A DNA stretch of 58,356 nucleotides from an uncultured Ruminococcus sp. (GTDB taxonomy: Bacteria > Bacillota > Clostridia > Oscillospirales > Ruminococcaceae), in the NCBI GenBank assembly GCA_937910385.1, contig CALEPT010000113.1:1-58356 (forward strand). The letters run 5' to 3'. The first letter of the stretch is position 1. Every line of letters starts with the position of its first letter. Shown piece by piece: positions 8,926 through 17,472 of this stretch. Under the pieces are notes generated by a model. It made no database searches, was not told where the DNA came from, and saw only the letters and a program-made list of their open reading frames with translations. The translations under genes were made by a program, and so were the position numbers.

Positions 8926-9504
8926 TTATTCTTCCTCTTTATTTGAAGCTGCTTCCTCTGCCGCTGCAACTGCTGCTGCGATCTCCTCGGCAGTCTCGGT
9001 CTCAACAGGCTCTGACGCTTCCTCAAAGTTCTCAGGCATAGAGGAAATAAGCTCTAAGTGGCTCTTGTACATCTCGAAGAGGCTCTTCTTGAAGTCAGCT
9101 ACCTGCTGCTGAGCCTCGATAAGGGCTTCCTTTTCTCTTGCGATCTCCTCGCGGTTCTTTTCCATAGCATCGGCGTGTTTGCGGACAGCCTCGTCCTCAA
9201 GGGCATCTGCCTTTGCCTGAGCCTCAGCGATGATCTTCTCTGCCTTTTCATTTGCCTCGTCGATCACCTGATGACCCTGTCTCTGAGCGCCGAGAAGAGC
9301 GTCCTTGAGCGCGTCTTCGTCCTTCATATACTCTCTTACCTTGTCAGCGAGTATCTGGATCTTGTTGTTGGCTTCTGCACGCTCGCGTTCCATTTCGTCG
9401 AGCTCTGCTTCGAGCTGAGAGAGAAATTCGTCGATCTCCTCCTGCTTATAGCCGAAAGCAGCCTTTTCAAACCTCTTATTTCTAACGTCCTTTGAAGTAA
9501 TCAT
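8926..9504 (-). CDS. divIVA: Cell-division/polarity protein DivIVA
   Basis: 192 residues. The conserved N-terminal membrane-binding segment reads MITSKDVRNKRF, then FGYKQEEIDEFL; two long coiled-coil stretches follow (about 25-70 and 75-145) and an acidic alanine/glutamate-rich tail. DivIVA marks curved membrane at septa and poles and recruits partner proteins. The second ATG is chosen because GAGGTG lies 7 bases before it, and because the family start is M-x-T-x-x-D-I/V. It lies between ylmH and ileS in the conserved ylm order. Confidence 0.92.
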   Translation of the reverse strand: MITSKDVRNKRFEKAAFGYKQEEIDEFLSQLEAELDEMERERAEANNKIQILADKVREYMKDEDALKDALLGAQRQGHQVIDEANEKAEKIIAEAQAKADALEDEAVRKHADAMEKNREEIAREKEALIEAQQQVADFKKSLFEMYKSHLELISSMPENFEEASEPVETETAEEIAAAVAAAEEAASNKEEE

Positions 9505-9515
9505 TTTCATTCACC

Positions 9516-10274
9516 TCATATATATTTTTGCAGATTTATGTGTATCCGCCCCTTTTTAGTGGAGCCGTTGATACCTGATAAAACAAATCTTCCGCAGCCT
9601 CTCACGGAAAGGACATCTCCCTCCGAGAGCTCCTGCGAGACCGATGAAACGGGGAAATGGTTGACTTCTACCCGTTCCGAGCGTATCAGCGCTGCCGCCT
9701 TTTCACGGCTCACCTTTGCCGCAAGGCTGACTACGCAGTCAAGCCTGAGTGATGCGACCGTTCCGCTCATATTCCTGAATTCCTGCTTTGATTCAAGCCT
9801 GAACGGCTGATCGTCCGATACCTTCACGCCGATTCTGCCGATCTTTGATACACAAGTGAGTATCAGCTTTGCAGCAGTTTCGGTGACAAAGACCTGCGCA
9901 ATGCCTTCGTCAATGATGATATCGCCAACGACCTCCCGCTTGAGCTTCTGACCCATAAGAGAGCCGAGGAAGTCCCTGTGCGTAAGGGTATCCTCCTTCC
10001 TGTAGGTGAAGGTAAGGCATCTCATCGGGAATTCTCCGAGAACATAGTCCTCACAGTAATCAGGGAAAACTGCGAGCATTTTCCTTCTTGCTTCCGGAAA
10101 TCCGCCCCACAGCATATGCATCAGCTCGCCCGTATTCTCAGCGCACCAGAGCTCAGACTGTGCACACTGCCGCTCGTCGAGAAACCGGGAAAACACGGCA
10201 CAGCCGTCTCTTTCACAGCGGCTGACCATATCTCCCAGTCTCGCAGCAAAAAGCTTATCCGTCGGCTCGTTCAT
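9516..10274 (-). CDS. ylmH: YlmH-type S4 RNA-binding protein
   Basis: 252 residues. The C-terminal quarter is an S4 domain (about 180-235: SLRLDCVVSLAAKVSREKAA then VEVNHFPV), preceded by the YlmH-family N-terminal domains. YlmH homologues bind stalled 50S/peptidyl-tRNA complexes in ribosome quality control and sit in division clusters of Gram-positive bacteria. The start overlaps the sepF stop (TGATG-type overlap), so the two are translationally coupled. ylmG, usual between these two genes, is absent. Confidence 0.88.
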   Translation of the reverse strand: MNEPTDKLFAARLGDMVSRCERDGCAVFSRFLDERQCAQSELWCAENTGELMHMLWGGFPEARRKMLAVFPDYCEDYVLGEFPMRCLTFTYRKEDTLTHRDFLGSLMGQKLKREVVGDIIIDEGIAQVFVTETAAKLILTCVSKIGRIGVKVSDDQPFRLESKQEFRNMSGTVASLRLDCVVSLAAKVSREKAAALIRSERVEVNHFPVSSVSQELSEGDVLSVRGCGRFVLSGINGSTKKGRIHINLQKYI

Positions 10275-10726
10275 CAGATGAATACGCCGTTATTTTCAAG
10301 CTCACCCACGAGGTCTTCGCCGATGAAGCCCACATTATAGGGAGTGATTATATAAGTAAGATTAGCAACAGGCTTGAGGCTGCCGCCGTTTGCATAAGCA
10401 ACGCCTACGAGAAAGTCGATTATTCTTCTCTTGTTTTCAGGAGAAGCTGTCTCAAGATTGAGCACTACCGTCTTCTTTGCGATAAGGTGGTCTGCTATCT
10501 GCTTTGCGTCCGTAAAAGCGGAAGGCTTTACAAGAACTACCTGAAGCTGAGCTGTAGTCTGGATATTAACAACTTTATTTCTTCTTCCCGTACCTTCATT
10601 TGCAGCAGGTTCGTCGCTGTCAGCTGACTGATAGCTGCGCTCGTGCCGTACAGGCACATCTGCCTGATCAAAATCGTCCTCATCGGCGGCAAAGAAGAAT
10701 TCCTTGATGTTCTCAAAAAGTTTCAT
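10274..10726 (-). CDS. sepF: Cell-division protein SepF
   Basis: 150 residues: an N-terminal amphipathic membrane-binding helix (MKLFENIKEFFF), an acidic linker, and the globular SepF core (about 65-142: KTVVLNLE, then RRIIDFLVGVAYANGG). SepF tethers FtsZ to the membrane and organises FtsZ rings during septation. It lies in the standard yggS-sepF-ylmH-divIVA order, with a 100-base gap to yggS that contains a 6-bp hairpin (CGGCGT/ACGCCG) but no clear T-run. The ribosome site is a GGAGT before the ATG. Confidence 0.92.
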   Translation of the reverse strand: MKLFENIKEFFFAADEDDFDQADVPVRHERSYQSADSDEPAANEGTGRRNKVVNIQTTAQLQVVLVKPSAFTDAKQIADHLIAKKTVVLNLETASPENKRRIIDFLVGVAYANGGSLKPVANLTYIITPYNVGFIGEDLVGELENNGVFI

Positions 10727-10826
10727 TTTTTACTCCATTCCCCGCATTTTATATTTATCCCCTCAACGGCGTATGCGGAACGCCGCAGAAGGAGCTTTTG
10801 CTGCTTGCCGTATGGCAGCGTATGTC

Positions 10827-11522
10827 CTATTTACTGTAGTTTCTCGCCCCAAACAGTCCCGTACCTATGCGAACGAGCGTGGAGCCGTATTTTATGGCTT
10901 GGGTATAGTCGTGTGTCATGCCCATTGAGAGCACCTGCATATCCGCGCCGCTTATTTTTTCTTCCCTGAGCTTGTTGAAAAGCTCCTGCATTTTTCCCAG
11001 AAAAATATCGCTGTCTGTCGGAGGAGGTATCGTCATAAGCCCCTTTATTCTGATGTTTTTCAGCAGAGTCAACTGCCCTATAAGCTCGCGCAGCTTGTCC
11101 GGAGCAACTCCGCCCTTTGAATCTTCTCCCCCGATATTGACCTCGCAGAGTATGTCCATTACCTTACCGTGTTTTGCGGCGAGGCGGTCTATCTCGGCGC
11201 CAAGCTTCAGGCTGTCCACCGACTGTATCATGCTTACAGACTCAATGATATATTTCACCTTGTTCGTTTGCAGACCTCCGATGAACTGTACCTCTGCCGG
11301 TGAATACGATCCTGCCTTTGAAAGGTACTCCTGGACCCTGTTCTCTCCCAGCAGGTCTATGCCGAGAGACACAGCATGATTCACTATATCGGGGGCAACG
11401 GTCTTTGTCACAGCCATAATGCGTATGTCGCCGCTGTTTCTGCCGTATTTCTCAGCAGCCTCGCGCACGTTTTCGCGTATTACTCTGAGATTCTCATCAA
11501 CAAAGCTGTAATTGCTTTCCAA
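10827..11522 (-). CDS. yggS: YggS/PLPBP-family pyridoxal-phosphate protein
   Basis: 231 residues. The lysine that binds PLP lies in MAVTKTV (Lys39 region). Other family signatures are LGENRVQEY, the LQTNKVKYI stretch and SMGMTHDYTQAI...LVRIGTGLFGAR near the C-terminus. This COG0325 family helps keep free PLP and amino-acid pools balanced and has no assigned enzymatic reaction. It corresponds to ylmE in the B. subtilis ylm cluster and follows the HlyD-like gene by 3 bases. Confidence 0.9.
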   Translation of the reverse strand: MESNYSFVDENLRVIRENVREAAEKYGRNSGDIRIMAVTKTVAPDIVNHAVSLGIDLLGENRVQEYLSKAGSYSPAEVQFIGGLQTNKVKYIIESVSMIQSVDSLKLGAEIDRLAAKHGKVMDILCEVNIGGEDSKGGVAPDKLRELIGQLTLLKNIRIKGLMTIPPPTDSDIFLGKMQELFNKLREEKISGADMQVLSMGMTHDYTQAIKYGSTLVRIGTGLFGARNYSK

Positions 11523-11525
11523 CTT

Positions 11526-12785
11526 TTACTCACCTTCGGTAATTATATCATCGTAGAGCGCAAGATACTCGGCATCGCCCGAATGGACTGCCGAAAGTAC
11601 ATAGTCTCCGCCCTCATATATGACGTCTATCTTTCTGAACTCGGGCTGCTCGCCCTTCATAATGTATACGCCTTTACAGCTGACCGTTTTTACGGTCTCT
11701 GCACCGTTTTCATCAGTAGTCTTTTCTTCCGTTTCTGCGAATCTTATAGCCTCGCGCGGAACCTTCAGACCCTTGTATTCGCCTCTGACCAGCTCTACAT
11801 TTGCAGCCCTGTGCTGCACAAGATCGTAATTGAAGCTGCTGCATGAAAGTATTATCATACTCTGAGATGAACCTGCCTCATCACGGATATCGCATATCTC
11901 AGCGTCATATAGCTCGGCGGAGGACTCAAATCTCAGCTGCATCGTATCACCGATAGCATACAGCTTCTTGGAATTATCGGCAACTATAACAAGATACCAT
12001 CCGTATCCGTCCACAAGCTTACCTACTATAGTCGGATCGTCGAGCTTATTGTCGCTTACGGAATTGATCTGGTCTATCGTCAGCGTATCAAGGCTTTCAA
12101 CAGTCAGAGTATTCTCGTATCCATCGCAATAGCTGACAAAATATGCGGAACGATCTGATTTTATCACCTCGACCGGTTCTGCCGACTTTTGTTCAAGCTG
12201 TGCTATATCTGCCTTTATATCGCTTATCTCCTGATCGAAGTTATCCACCTCGTCAGTGATTATCTGATATGTACTCATCTGAACGACAAGCGTATCCATG
12301 ACGTCCTTCACAGTATCGTAGTCCTTCATATCCCTGCTGTAGATGAGGCTGCGGTAGCTCTCGTCGATGCTGTCGGAAAGGCTTGAAGGCTGAGCCGATT
12401 CAAGTGTTCCGGGGTTTTGTATCTTTTCGAGTATCGCAAGATCGCTCCTGAGCTTTTCGAGCTCTCTGTTAATACTTATCTGCTCGTCACTGGGATACAC
12501 AAAAGCTATAGTGCTTCCGTTGCCGAGTCTGCCTCCGTCGGAGACATTATAGCTGAGTGAACCGCTGCCGCTGTAGGTTACAGGCTCCTCATCTCTTATA
12601 AAAACTCCCCTGTATTCCTTTGAAAAGCTTGCCTCCGCCATCAATGCCGAGACAGTCTCGCTTTCCCTGTTGCGGAAATTATAAACTATGCTGATAAATA
12701 TTATCAGGAGCAGTATGAGTACGATATTTCTGAGAAGCTTGACCAAAAAGCTTCCCTCGGAACGCCAAAACCGAAAGCGTGCCAT
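11526..12785 (-). CDS. HlyD-like membrane-anchored adaptor protein
   Basis: 419 residues with one N-terminal membrane helix (about 17-35) after a basic cytoplasmic tail, a split barrel-sandwich (lipoyl-like) domain, a coiled-coil hairpin (about 105-185) and a beta-barrel region. This resembles HlyD/RND-type periplasmic adaptors adapted to a Gram-positive envelope. Similar proteins are found next to yggS-sepF in other Clostridia, suggesting an envelope or division role. No transporter partner is encoded nearby. It starts immediately after the hfq stop codon. Confidence 0.65.
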   Translation of the reverse strand: MARFRFWRSEGSFLVKLLRNIVLILLLIIFISIVYNFRNRESETVSALMAEASFSKEYRGVFIRDEEPVTYSGSGSLSYNVSDGGRLGNGSTIAFVYPSDEQISINRELEKLRSDLAILEKIQNPGTLESAQPSSLSDSIDESYRSLIYSRDMKDYDTVKDVMDTLVVQMSTYQIITDEVDNFDQEISDIKADIAQLEQKSAEPVEVIKSDRSAYFVSYCDGYENTLTVESLDTLTIDQINSVSDNKLDDPTIVGKLVDGYGWYLVIVADNSKKLYAIGDTMQLRFESSAELYDAEICDIRDEAGSSQSMIILSCSSFNYDLVQHRAANVELVRGEYKGLKVPREAIRFAETEEKTTDENGAETVKTVSCKGVYIMKGEQPEFRKIDVIYEGGDYVLSAVHSGDAEYLALYDDIITEGE

Positions 12786-13025
12786 TTATTCGGACTTTTC
12801 GGAGGCGTCGAGGATCGAAACGGGTCTTGCGGGAATAATTGTTGAAATAGCGTGCTTATATACAAGCTGCTGTTTTCCGTCGCAGTCGAATATCGCAACG
12901 TAGCTGTCAAAGCCTCTCACCATACCCTTGAACTGAAATCCGTTGGTGAGGATTATCGTCACCATGATCCTGTCTTTTCTGCACTGATTGAGAAATACGT
13001 CCTGCAGATTGATCGTTTTGTTCAT
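12786..13025 (-). CDS. hfq: RNA chaperone Hfq
   Basis: 79 residues. The Sm1 motif reads LQDVFLNQCRKD and the Sm2 motif HAISTII (family YKHAISTI), which form the RNA-binding ring. Hfq is a hexamer that binds small RNAs and mRNAs. The ATG at 13025 is chosen because AGGAG lies 7 bases upstream; the frame runs further upstream without support. It lies 59 bases after miaA, the conserved miaA-hfq pairing of many bacteria. Confidence 0.95.
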   Translation of the reverse strand: MNKTINLQDVFLNQCRKDRIMVTIILTNGFQFKGMVRGFDSYVAIFDCDGKQQLVYKHAISTIIPARPVSILDASEKSE

Positions 13026-13084
13026 ACACATTCTCCTATCTTTATTATTTTCCTTGTGCATAAGAATACACACAACTTATTATA

Positions 13085-14035
13085 TCACATATCCGGACGA
13101 TTTGCTATACATTTTTTGCATTTTTCTAAAATTTCATTTTTTTTATTAATTCTGTCTAAAACGATCCACTGAATGCGACTGTTTTTTCTAAACCATGTCA
13201 GTTGCCTTTTGGCGTATCTTCGCGTTTCCTGTTTGATTTTGTCGATGCATTCCTCCAGCGGCATAGCACCCTCGAAGTAAGGAACAAGCTCCTTGTAGCC
13301 GATAGCGTTGGCGGCTGTTTTCATTCCGCTGAGCTTCCAAAGCTCATAAGCCTCTTCGATAAGCCCCCTTCTGACCATTTCGTCCACTCTAAGGTTTATG
13401 CGGTCGTAAAGGAGCTGTCTGTTATCGTAGGTAAGTCCGAATATCAGCGAGGAATACGGACTTTCTGCAAGCCTGCTCTCCGCCTTCAGCTCGCTGAATC
13501 GCCTTCCTGTGACGTGCAGCACCTCAAGCGCGCGCACAACTCTCACGACGTTATTGGGATGTATTCCCTGGGCAGCCTCGGGATCAGCTTCCGCAAGCCT
13601 TGCGTGCAGAGCTTCATTACCGTACTCACGGGCAAATTCATACAGCTGTGAACGGTACTCTTCATCGCTGCCGCCCTCGGAAAACCGCACGTTTTCCAGC
13701 AATGAGTCCATATAAAGACCCGTTCCTCCTACGACTATCGGCTGCGCGCCCCTTCTGAGGATCTCTGCTATCTCTCGGTGCGCATGCCTGACGTAATCCG
13801 CTGCACTGAACGCCGTTTTTCGGTCAAGAAAGTCGATGAGGTGGTGGGGGATACCCTGCATTTCCTCGCGTGTAGGCTTGGCGGAGGCTATATCCATGCC
13901 CTTGTATATCTGCATGGAATCGGCGGAGACCACTTCTCCGCCGTATATTTTTGCAAGCTCAACTCCGAGCCACGTTTTGCCGGAAGCTGTAGGACCTGCT
14001 ACTGCAAGCACAAAGGGCTTATTCTGTTTCGTCAT
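13085..14035 (-). CDS. miaA: tRNA dimethylallyltransferase MiaA
   Basis: 316 residues. The P-loop GPTASGKT is near the N-terminus, followed by VVSADSMQIYKGMDI and the GGTGLYMDSLL motif of the family. It transfers dimethylallyl to A37 of tRNAs reading UNN codons, making i6A, which MiaB (encoded at 26258-27634) then methylthiolates. The start has AAGGAG 7 bases upstream. The first 17 bases overlap the end of the small membrane-protein gene upstream, implying coupled translation. Confidence 0.95.
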   Translation of the reverse strand: MTKQNKPFVLAVAGPTASGKTWLGVELAKIYGGEVVSADSMQIYKGMDIASAKPTREEMQGIPHHLIDFLDRKTAFSAADYVRHAHREIAEILRRGAQPIVVGGTGLYMDSLLENVRFSEGGSDEEYRSQLYEFAREYGNEALHARLAEADPEAAQGIHPNNVVRVVRALEVLHVTGRRFSELKAESRLAESPYSSLIFGLTYDNRQLLYDRINLRVDEMVRRGLIEEAYELWKLSGMKTAANAIGYKELVPYFEGAMPLEECIDKIKQETRRYAKRQLTWFRKNSRIQWIVLDRINKKNEILEKCKKCIANRPDM

Positions 14036-14288
14036 CGTTTTTCTCCTTTGCAGCAACATTCCTGTTCCTGAGCTTTTCCACTGCGGCAATGACTAAAACC
14101 GCAGCAAGTGCAGCTCCCATGATTATGAGCCAGACCGCAGCAGCAGTCCGGATAAAGGGTATCCCTCCGTCGGGATCGCCGCTGTTGGGGAGTTCTCCCT
14201 CGGCAAAAGCTGAAAGTCCGCTCGTCAACATAAGCGGAACAATTAATACAGCTGCAGCAATACCGTAAACAGCTTTATTTCCTTTCAT
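14019..14288 (-). CDS. Small secreted/membrane protein with LPNSG motif
   Basis: 89 residues: an apparent signal peptide (about 1-30, ending AFA), then only a few residues, LPNSGD (about 34-39), a hydrophobic helix (about 50-68) and a basic then acidic tail. This resembles a sortase sorting signal without a mature domain; it may instead be a two-helix membrane protein. GGAGG precedes the ATG by 6 bases. It overlaps the upstream small membrane gene by 14 bases and miaA by 17 bases. No function is recognised. Confidence 0.55.
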   Translation of the reverse strand: MKGNKAVYGIAAAVLIVPLMLTSGLSAFAEGELPNSGDPDGGIPFIRTAAAVWLIIMGAALAAVLVIAAVEKLRNRNVAAKEKNDDETE

Positions 14289-14466
14289 CAGAGTCCTCCT
14301 GTTCTGCTCTGTGCAGCTTCTTTTTCATGGCTATCGACGCAGAAACAGCGATAATAATGCACACTGCCAGCCCGATAATAAACACCGCCGCCAGCAGGAT
14401 ATAAAAAGCCTCCAGATAGGCAAATGCGCTTTGGTGCTCTGCTAAAGGCAATATATTTCCGTTCAT
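14275..14466 (-). CDS. Small single-helix membrane protein
   Basis: 63 residues with one long hydrophobic segment (about 20-47) followed by KKK and a charged tail, predicted N-out/C-in. AAAGGAG lies 6 bases before the ATG. It lies between mutL and the LPNSG protein and overlaps the latter by 14 bases, so it appears to be a genuine expressed gene in the mutL-miaA transcript. No family is recognised. Confidence 0.5.
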   Translation of the reverse strand: MNGNILPLAEHQSAFAYLEAFYILLAAVFIIGLAVCIIIAVSASIAMKKKLHRAEQEDSDERK

Positions 14467-14491
14467 ATAGCTCTCCTTTCGGCTCGCAGGT

Positions 14492-16501
14492 TTATGTCCG
14501 CCCGAATTGGTGGGCAATGTTGCTCTTGCTCATCGTGAACATCACAGGTCTGCCGTGAGGACAATGCCTTATCCGATCGTCGAAATACACCTGCTCCACA
14601 AGTGACTGCAGCTCCTCGGGCGAGTTCTTATCGTTGCCTTTTATAGCGGACTTGCACGCAACAGTATGCAGCATATCATCAAGCAGACGGGACTGCGGCT
14701 CATGCTTGTAAAGACGCAGATTTTCAGCTATCTCTGAGATAACGTTATCTATTTCAAGCTCCGGCAGAAACGTCGGAACTGCCGTTGCCGTTACGCACGG
14801 ACGCTGAGAAAAGTCAAAGGTAAAGCCCATATCCTCAAGCATCCCGGCGTTCGTTTCGAGCGCACTGAATTCGTCCGCAGTCAGCAGCACCTTGACTCCC
14901 GTAAGCAAAGCCTGACTGTACTGGCGGCAATTCCGGCTTTTGAGCCGCTCGAAGATTATTCTTTCATGCGCAGCGTGCTTGTCTATCATAATAACTGTGT
15001 CATCTTCCAGCTCGGCAATGACATAAAGCCCGAACGCTTCGCCGATAACACGTATCTTCGGCTTTTCTGTCCAAACAGATTCAGATTTTACGGCAGTCTC
15101 CTCAGGCTCCGGAGCACTTTCGAATGAACGGCTGCTGATATAGCTGAAGCCTTGTATCGGTGCGGTATCTTGCTGCGGCAGCTTCTCCGGCGCTGCTTCG
15201 GGCTGTTCCGATACAGGTGCAGCAGTCTGCTCAGGAGTCTGCTCAGCGTAAAACTCCCTCTCGTCACTCTCTATGTCCGCAAGAATATCGGAATTATATG
15301 CAGGAGAGAAGCTCGGCTTCGGTGCGAAAGCTTCCTCCGTCCGCACAGGCGGAGCACTGTGTTCCGTATCTCGTGACTGAGCCATGTTTCGCTCGGTCTC
15401 CTCTATTTTGTCAACGGGAGTGAATATGAACTCCTGCTGATCCATTTTCTGCTCAACAGGGGCAGGCTTTGTCCAGTCCGTCGGCGGCTTAAGTTCAAAA
15501 TTATAAAGCAGACCATCATTCATGAAGGCGTTCTTCACAGCAAAATATATCGCATCGGAAACATTTTTTTCATTGACAAATCTCACCTCCGCCTTAGCAG
15601 GGTGGATATTGACATCCATGTCGTTTGGCTGCAGATCTATGAAAAGAACGCAGGCAGGAAACTTTCCCGTCATCAGCATATTCTCATAGGCATTCTCCAT
15701 AGCTGCCGAGCACAGCCGCGAACGGACATATCTGCCGTTCACAAAGAAATTCTGGAAAGCCCTGTTTGTCTTTGAATAAAGCGGCTTTATGATATATCCG
15801 CCAATGTGAACTCCCTCATACTCGTGCTCCACGGGAATGAGGTCTCTTGCGAAATCGCGGCCGTATACGGCATATATTGCAGAAAAAAGCTCGCCGTCCC
15901 CGCTTGAATTGAATTCTATTCTGTTATCCCTGATAAACTTGAACGCAACGCCCGGGTGGGACATCGTTATCTTCTGAAGTATCTGGCTCACGGCATTAGC
16001 TTCGGTAACGTCCTTTTTCATGAACTTGCGCCTTGCAGGAACGTTATAGAAAAGATCGCGTATGACGATAGTCGTGCCGTCCGGACAGCCGCTTTTATCG
16101 TGGAGGGTCTCAGCACTTCCCTCTATGTTGTAAATAGTCCCGTAAGTATCACTGCGCTGCTTTGTCATGAGCTCTACCCTGGCAACAGCAGCAATAGAGG
16201 CAAGAGCCTCTCCGCGGAAGCCAAGCGTCAATATATTATCAAGATCAGCCTTATCGGATATTTTGCTCGTAGCATGGCGCAGAAAAGCTGTTGGTACGTC
16301 ATCAAACGCCATTCCGCAGCCGTCGTCCGTCACTCTCATATATGTGACTCCGCCGTTCTTTATCTCGATGGTTATATGCTTCGCTCCCGAATCTATTGAG
16401 TTTTCCACGAGCTCCTTGATGACCGAGGAGGGTCGCTCTATGACCTCTCCCGCGGCGATGAGCTCCGCTGTTTCCTTATCCAACACGTTTATCGACGGCA
16501 T
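14492..16501 (-). CDS. mutL: DNA mismatch repair protein MutL
   Basis: 669 residues. The N-terminal GHKL ATPase domain has MPSINVLDKETAELIAAGEV, ENSIDSGA, DDGCGM and GFRGEALASIA. A long acidic/proline-rich linker (about 355-490) follows, then the dimerisation domain with the endonuclease motif DKHAAHERIIFE and CPHGRP. MutL with that motif nicks DNA in mismatch repair of organisms without MutH. The start at 16501 is supported by AAGGAAGGA upstream; the frame stays open for 72 more codons through a palindromic element. mutS is 3.2 kb upstream rather than adjacent. Confidence 0.95.
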   Translation of the reverse strand: MPSINVLDKETAELIAAGEVIERPSSVIKELVENSIDSGAKHITIEIKNGGVTYMRVTDDGCGMAFDDVPTAFLRHATSKISDKADLDNILTLGFRGEALASIAAVARVELMTKQRSDTYGTIYNIEGSAETLHDKSGCPDGTTIVIRDLFYNVPARRKFMKKDVTEANAVSQILQKITMSHPGVAFKFIRDNRIEFNSSGDGELFSAIYAVYGRDFARDLIPVEHEYEGVHIGGYIIKPLYSKTNRAFQNFFVNGRYVRSRLCSAAMENAYENMLMTGKFPACVLFIDLQPNDMDVNIHPAKAEVRFVNEKNVSDAIYFAVKNAFMNDGLLYNFELKPPTDWTKPAPVEQKMDQQEFIFTPVDKIEETERNMAQSRDTEHSAPPVRTEEAFAPKPSFSPAYNSDILADIESDEREFYAEQTPEQTAAPVSEQPEAAPEKLPQQDTAPIQGFSYISSRSFESAPEPEETAVKSESVWTEKPKIRVIGEAFGLYVIAELEDDTVIMIDKHAAHERIIFERLKSRNCRQYSQALLTGVKVLLTADEFSALETNAGMLEDMGFTFDFSQRPCVTATAVPTFLPELEIDNVISEIAENLRLYKHEPQSRLLDDMLHTVACKSAIKGNDKNSPEELQSLVEQVYFDDRIRHCPHGRPVMFTMSKSNIAHQFGRT

Positions 16502-16530
16502 TTTTTCCTTCCTTTCTTTTTTATGCAAGG

Positions 16531-16745
16531 ACTCTTTTATGTGTGGCTCTGCCCACATCTCTGCACGGGGCTGTCTGCCCCGTGACCCCGACGAACTGAA
16601 TCGGCTTGTCCACATCCACGTTGTCGCGCTTACGCGCTCACTCTCTGCAAAACGGTCAGTCTGCTTTCGCTCAGTTCGGCTGCCATTTTTAAGGGAACGC
16701 CGTCCCCGGCGTTCCACACGGGCGGCAGACGTGTCTGCCCCTGCG
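16531..16745. repeat. Stacked-palindrome intergenic element A
   Basis: A GC-rich block filling the gap upstream of mutL. It holds an imperfect hairpin (TGTG.GGC/GCC.CACA), a perfect 8-bp stem CACGGGGC/GCCCCGTG with loop TGTCT (16564-16584), a 9-bp stem GGAACGCCG/CGGCGTTCC (16694-16715) and GGCAGAC/GTCTGCC (about 16723-16738). It shares with the element at 42.46 kb the GGGGCTGnCTGCCCC stem followed by TGACCCCG, then GCGCTCACTC and TGCAAA in the same order. No stop codon interrupts it in the mutL frame. Confidence 0.65.
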
Positions 16746-16746
16746 T

Positions 16747-17376
16747 TCAGAATCTCGCCTTTTTGTCGGTCAGCAGCACTCCCCCGAACGGGATATGCTC
16801 CGCTTCATAAAGCGACTCGTTCTGCTTCGTGAAGCACCTCTCCGAGATTATTGCGAACGGATGTGCAGCTATCGGAGCGCCCTCGCGGTACTCGGATTCG
16901 GGTGTTATTGAGTCGTTCCCCTCAAGACCGGTCTGTATCGAGCGTATCTGCGGCATTTCCCAGAGCTTTTTCGCGAGCTCCATGAGCCTGCCTATCGCGT
17001 CCTTCCGATAGGGAGTCCCCTCGCTGTCCCAGTCAAGGACCTCGTCCTCTGCCACGAGCAGAACGAAGCTGAACTCGCCCTTTATAGGGTAATTGTTCAT
17101 AAAGTATCCCCTCACGGACGAAAATCCCTCGCAGTCGTACTCGCTCTGCCAGTAGCCCTCATCATGGTGCTGTTCAAAGCCGAGCATAAAGTCCTCCTCA
17201 AGCAGCGTCTGATTGTGCAGAATTATCTCCTCGCGGCTGCGCTGCTCCGCCTTGCCCCAGTAACCCGAGCGGAATACGAGCCCCGCCCGTTCGAGCCGCT
17301 CCTCTATCTGTTTTACCGTGTCGAAGTCCACCTCATAGCGGTTGAACTCCATATCCAAACTAAAATATGCAGGCAT
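16747..17376 (-). CDS. Hypothetical protein
   Basis: 209 residues, cytosolic, rich in acidic and aromatic residues, with no signal peptide or membrane helix. I do not recognise a family. The mixed alpha/beta pattern with FSFVLLVAEDEVLDW and a C-terminal HPFAIISERCF segment suggests a single globular domain. The start at 17376 has AGGAG 8 bases upstream; the GTG three codons earlier overlaps that site. A possible promoter (TTGCAT-17-TATCTT) lies in the 96-base gap before it. Confidence 0.55.
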   Translation of the reverse strand: MPAYFSLDMEFNRYEVDFDTVKQIEERLERAGLVFRSGYWGKAEQRSREEIILHNQTLLEEDFMLGFEQHHDEGYWQSEYDCEGFSSVRGYFMNNYPIKGEFSFVLLVAEDEVLDWDSEGTPYRKDAIGRLMELAKKLWEMPQIRSIQTGLEGNDSITPESEYREGAPIAAHPFAIISERCFTKQNESLYEAEHIPFGGVLLTDKKARF

Positions 17377-17472
17377 TTGCCGCACCTCCTATATCTAATG
17401 CGTGACAGAAGTGTCTTTTTTGGCTGACGTGTTGCTAAGATAACTCAGTATTCCGAGCTATGCAAGCAGCTT

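Noticed and set aside
10727..10826. Hairpins in the yggS-sepF gap as a terminator
   Set aside because: CGGCGT/ACGCCG has no T-run after it, and the sepF ribosome site follows closely, so read-through seems likely.
16502..16717. N-terminal extension of MutL through the palindromic element
   Set aside because: The frame stays open upstream, but the family start MPSINVLD has a ribosome site directly before it, and the extension is arginine/serine-rich with no known MutL domain.
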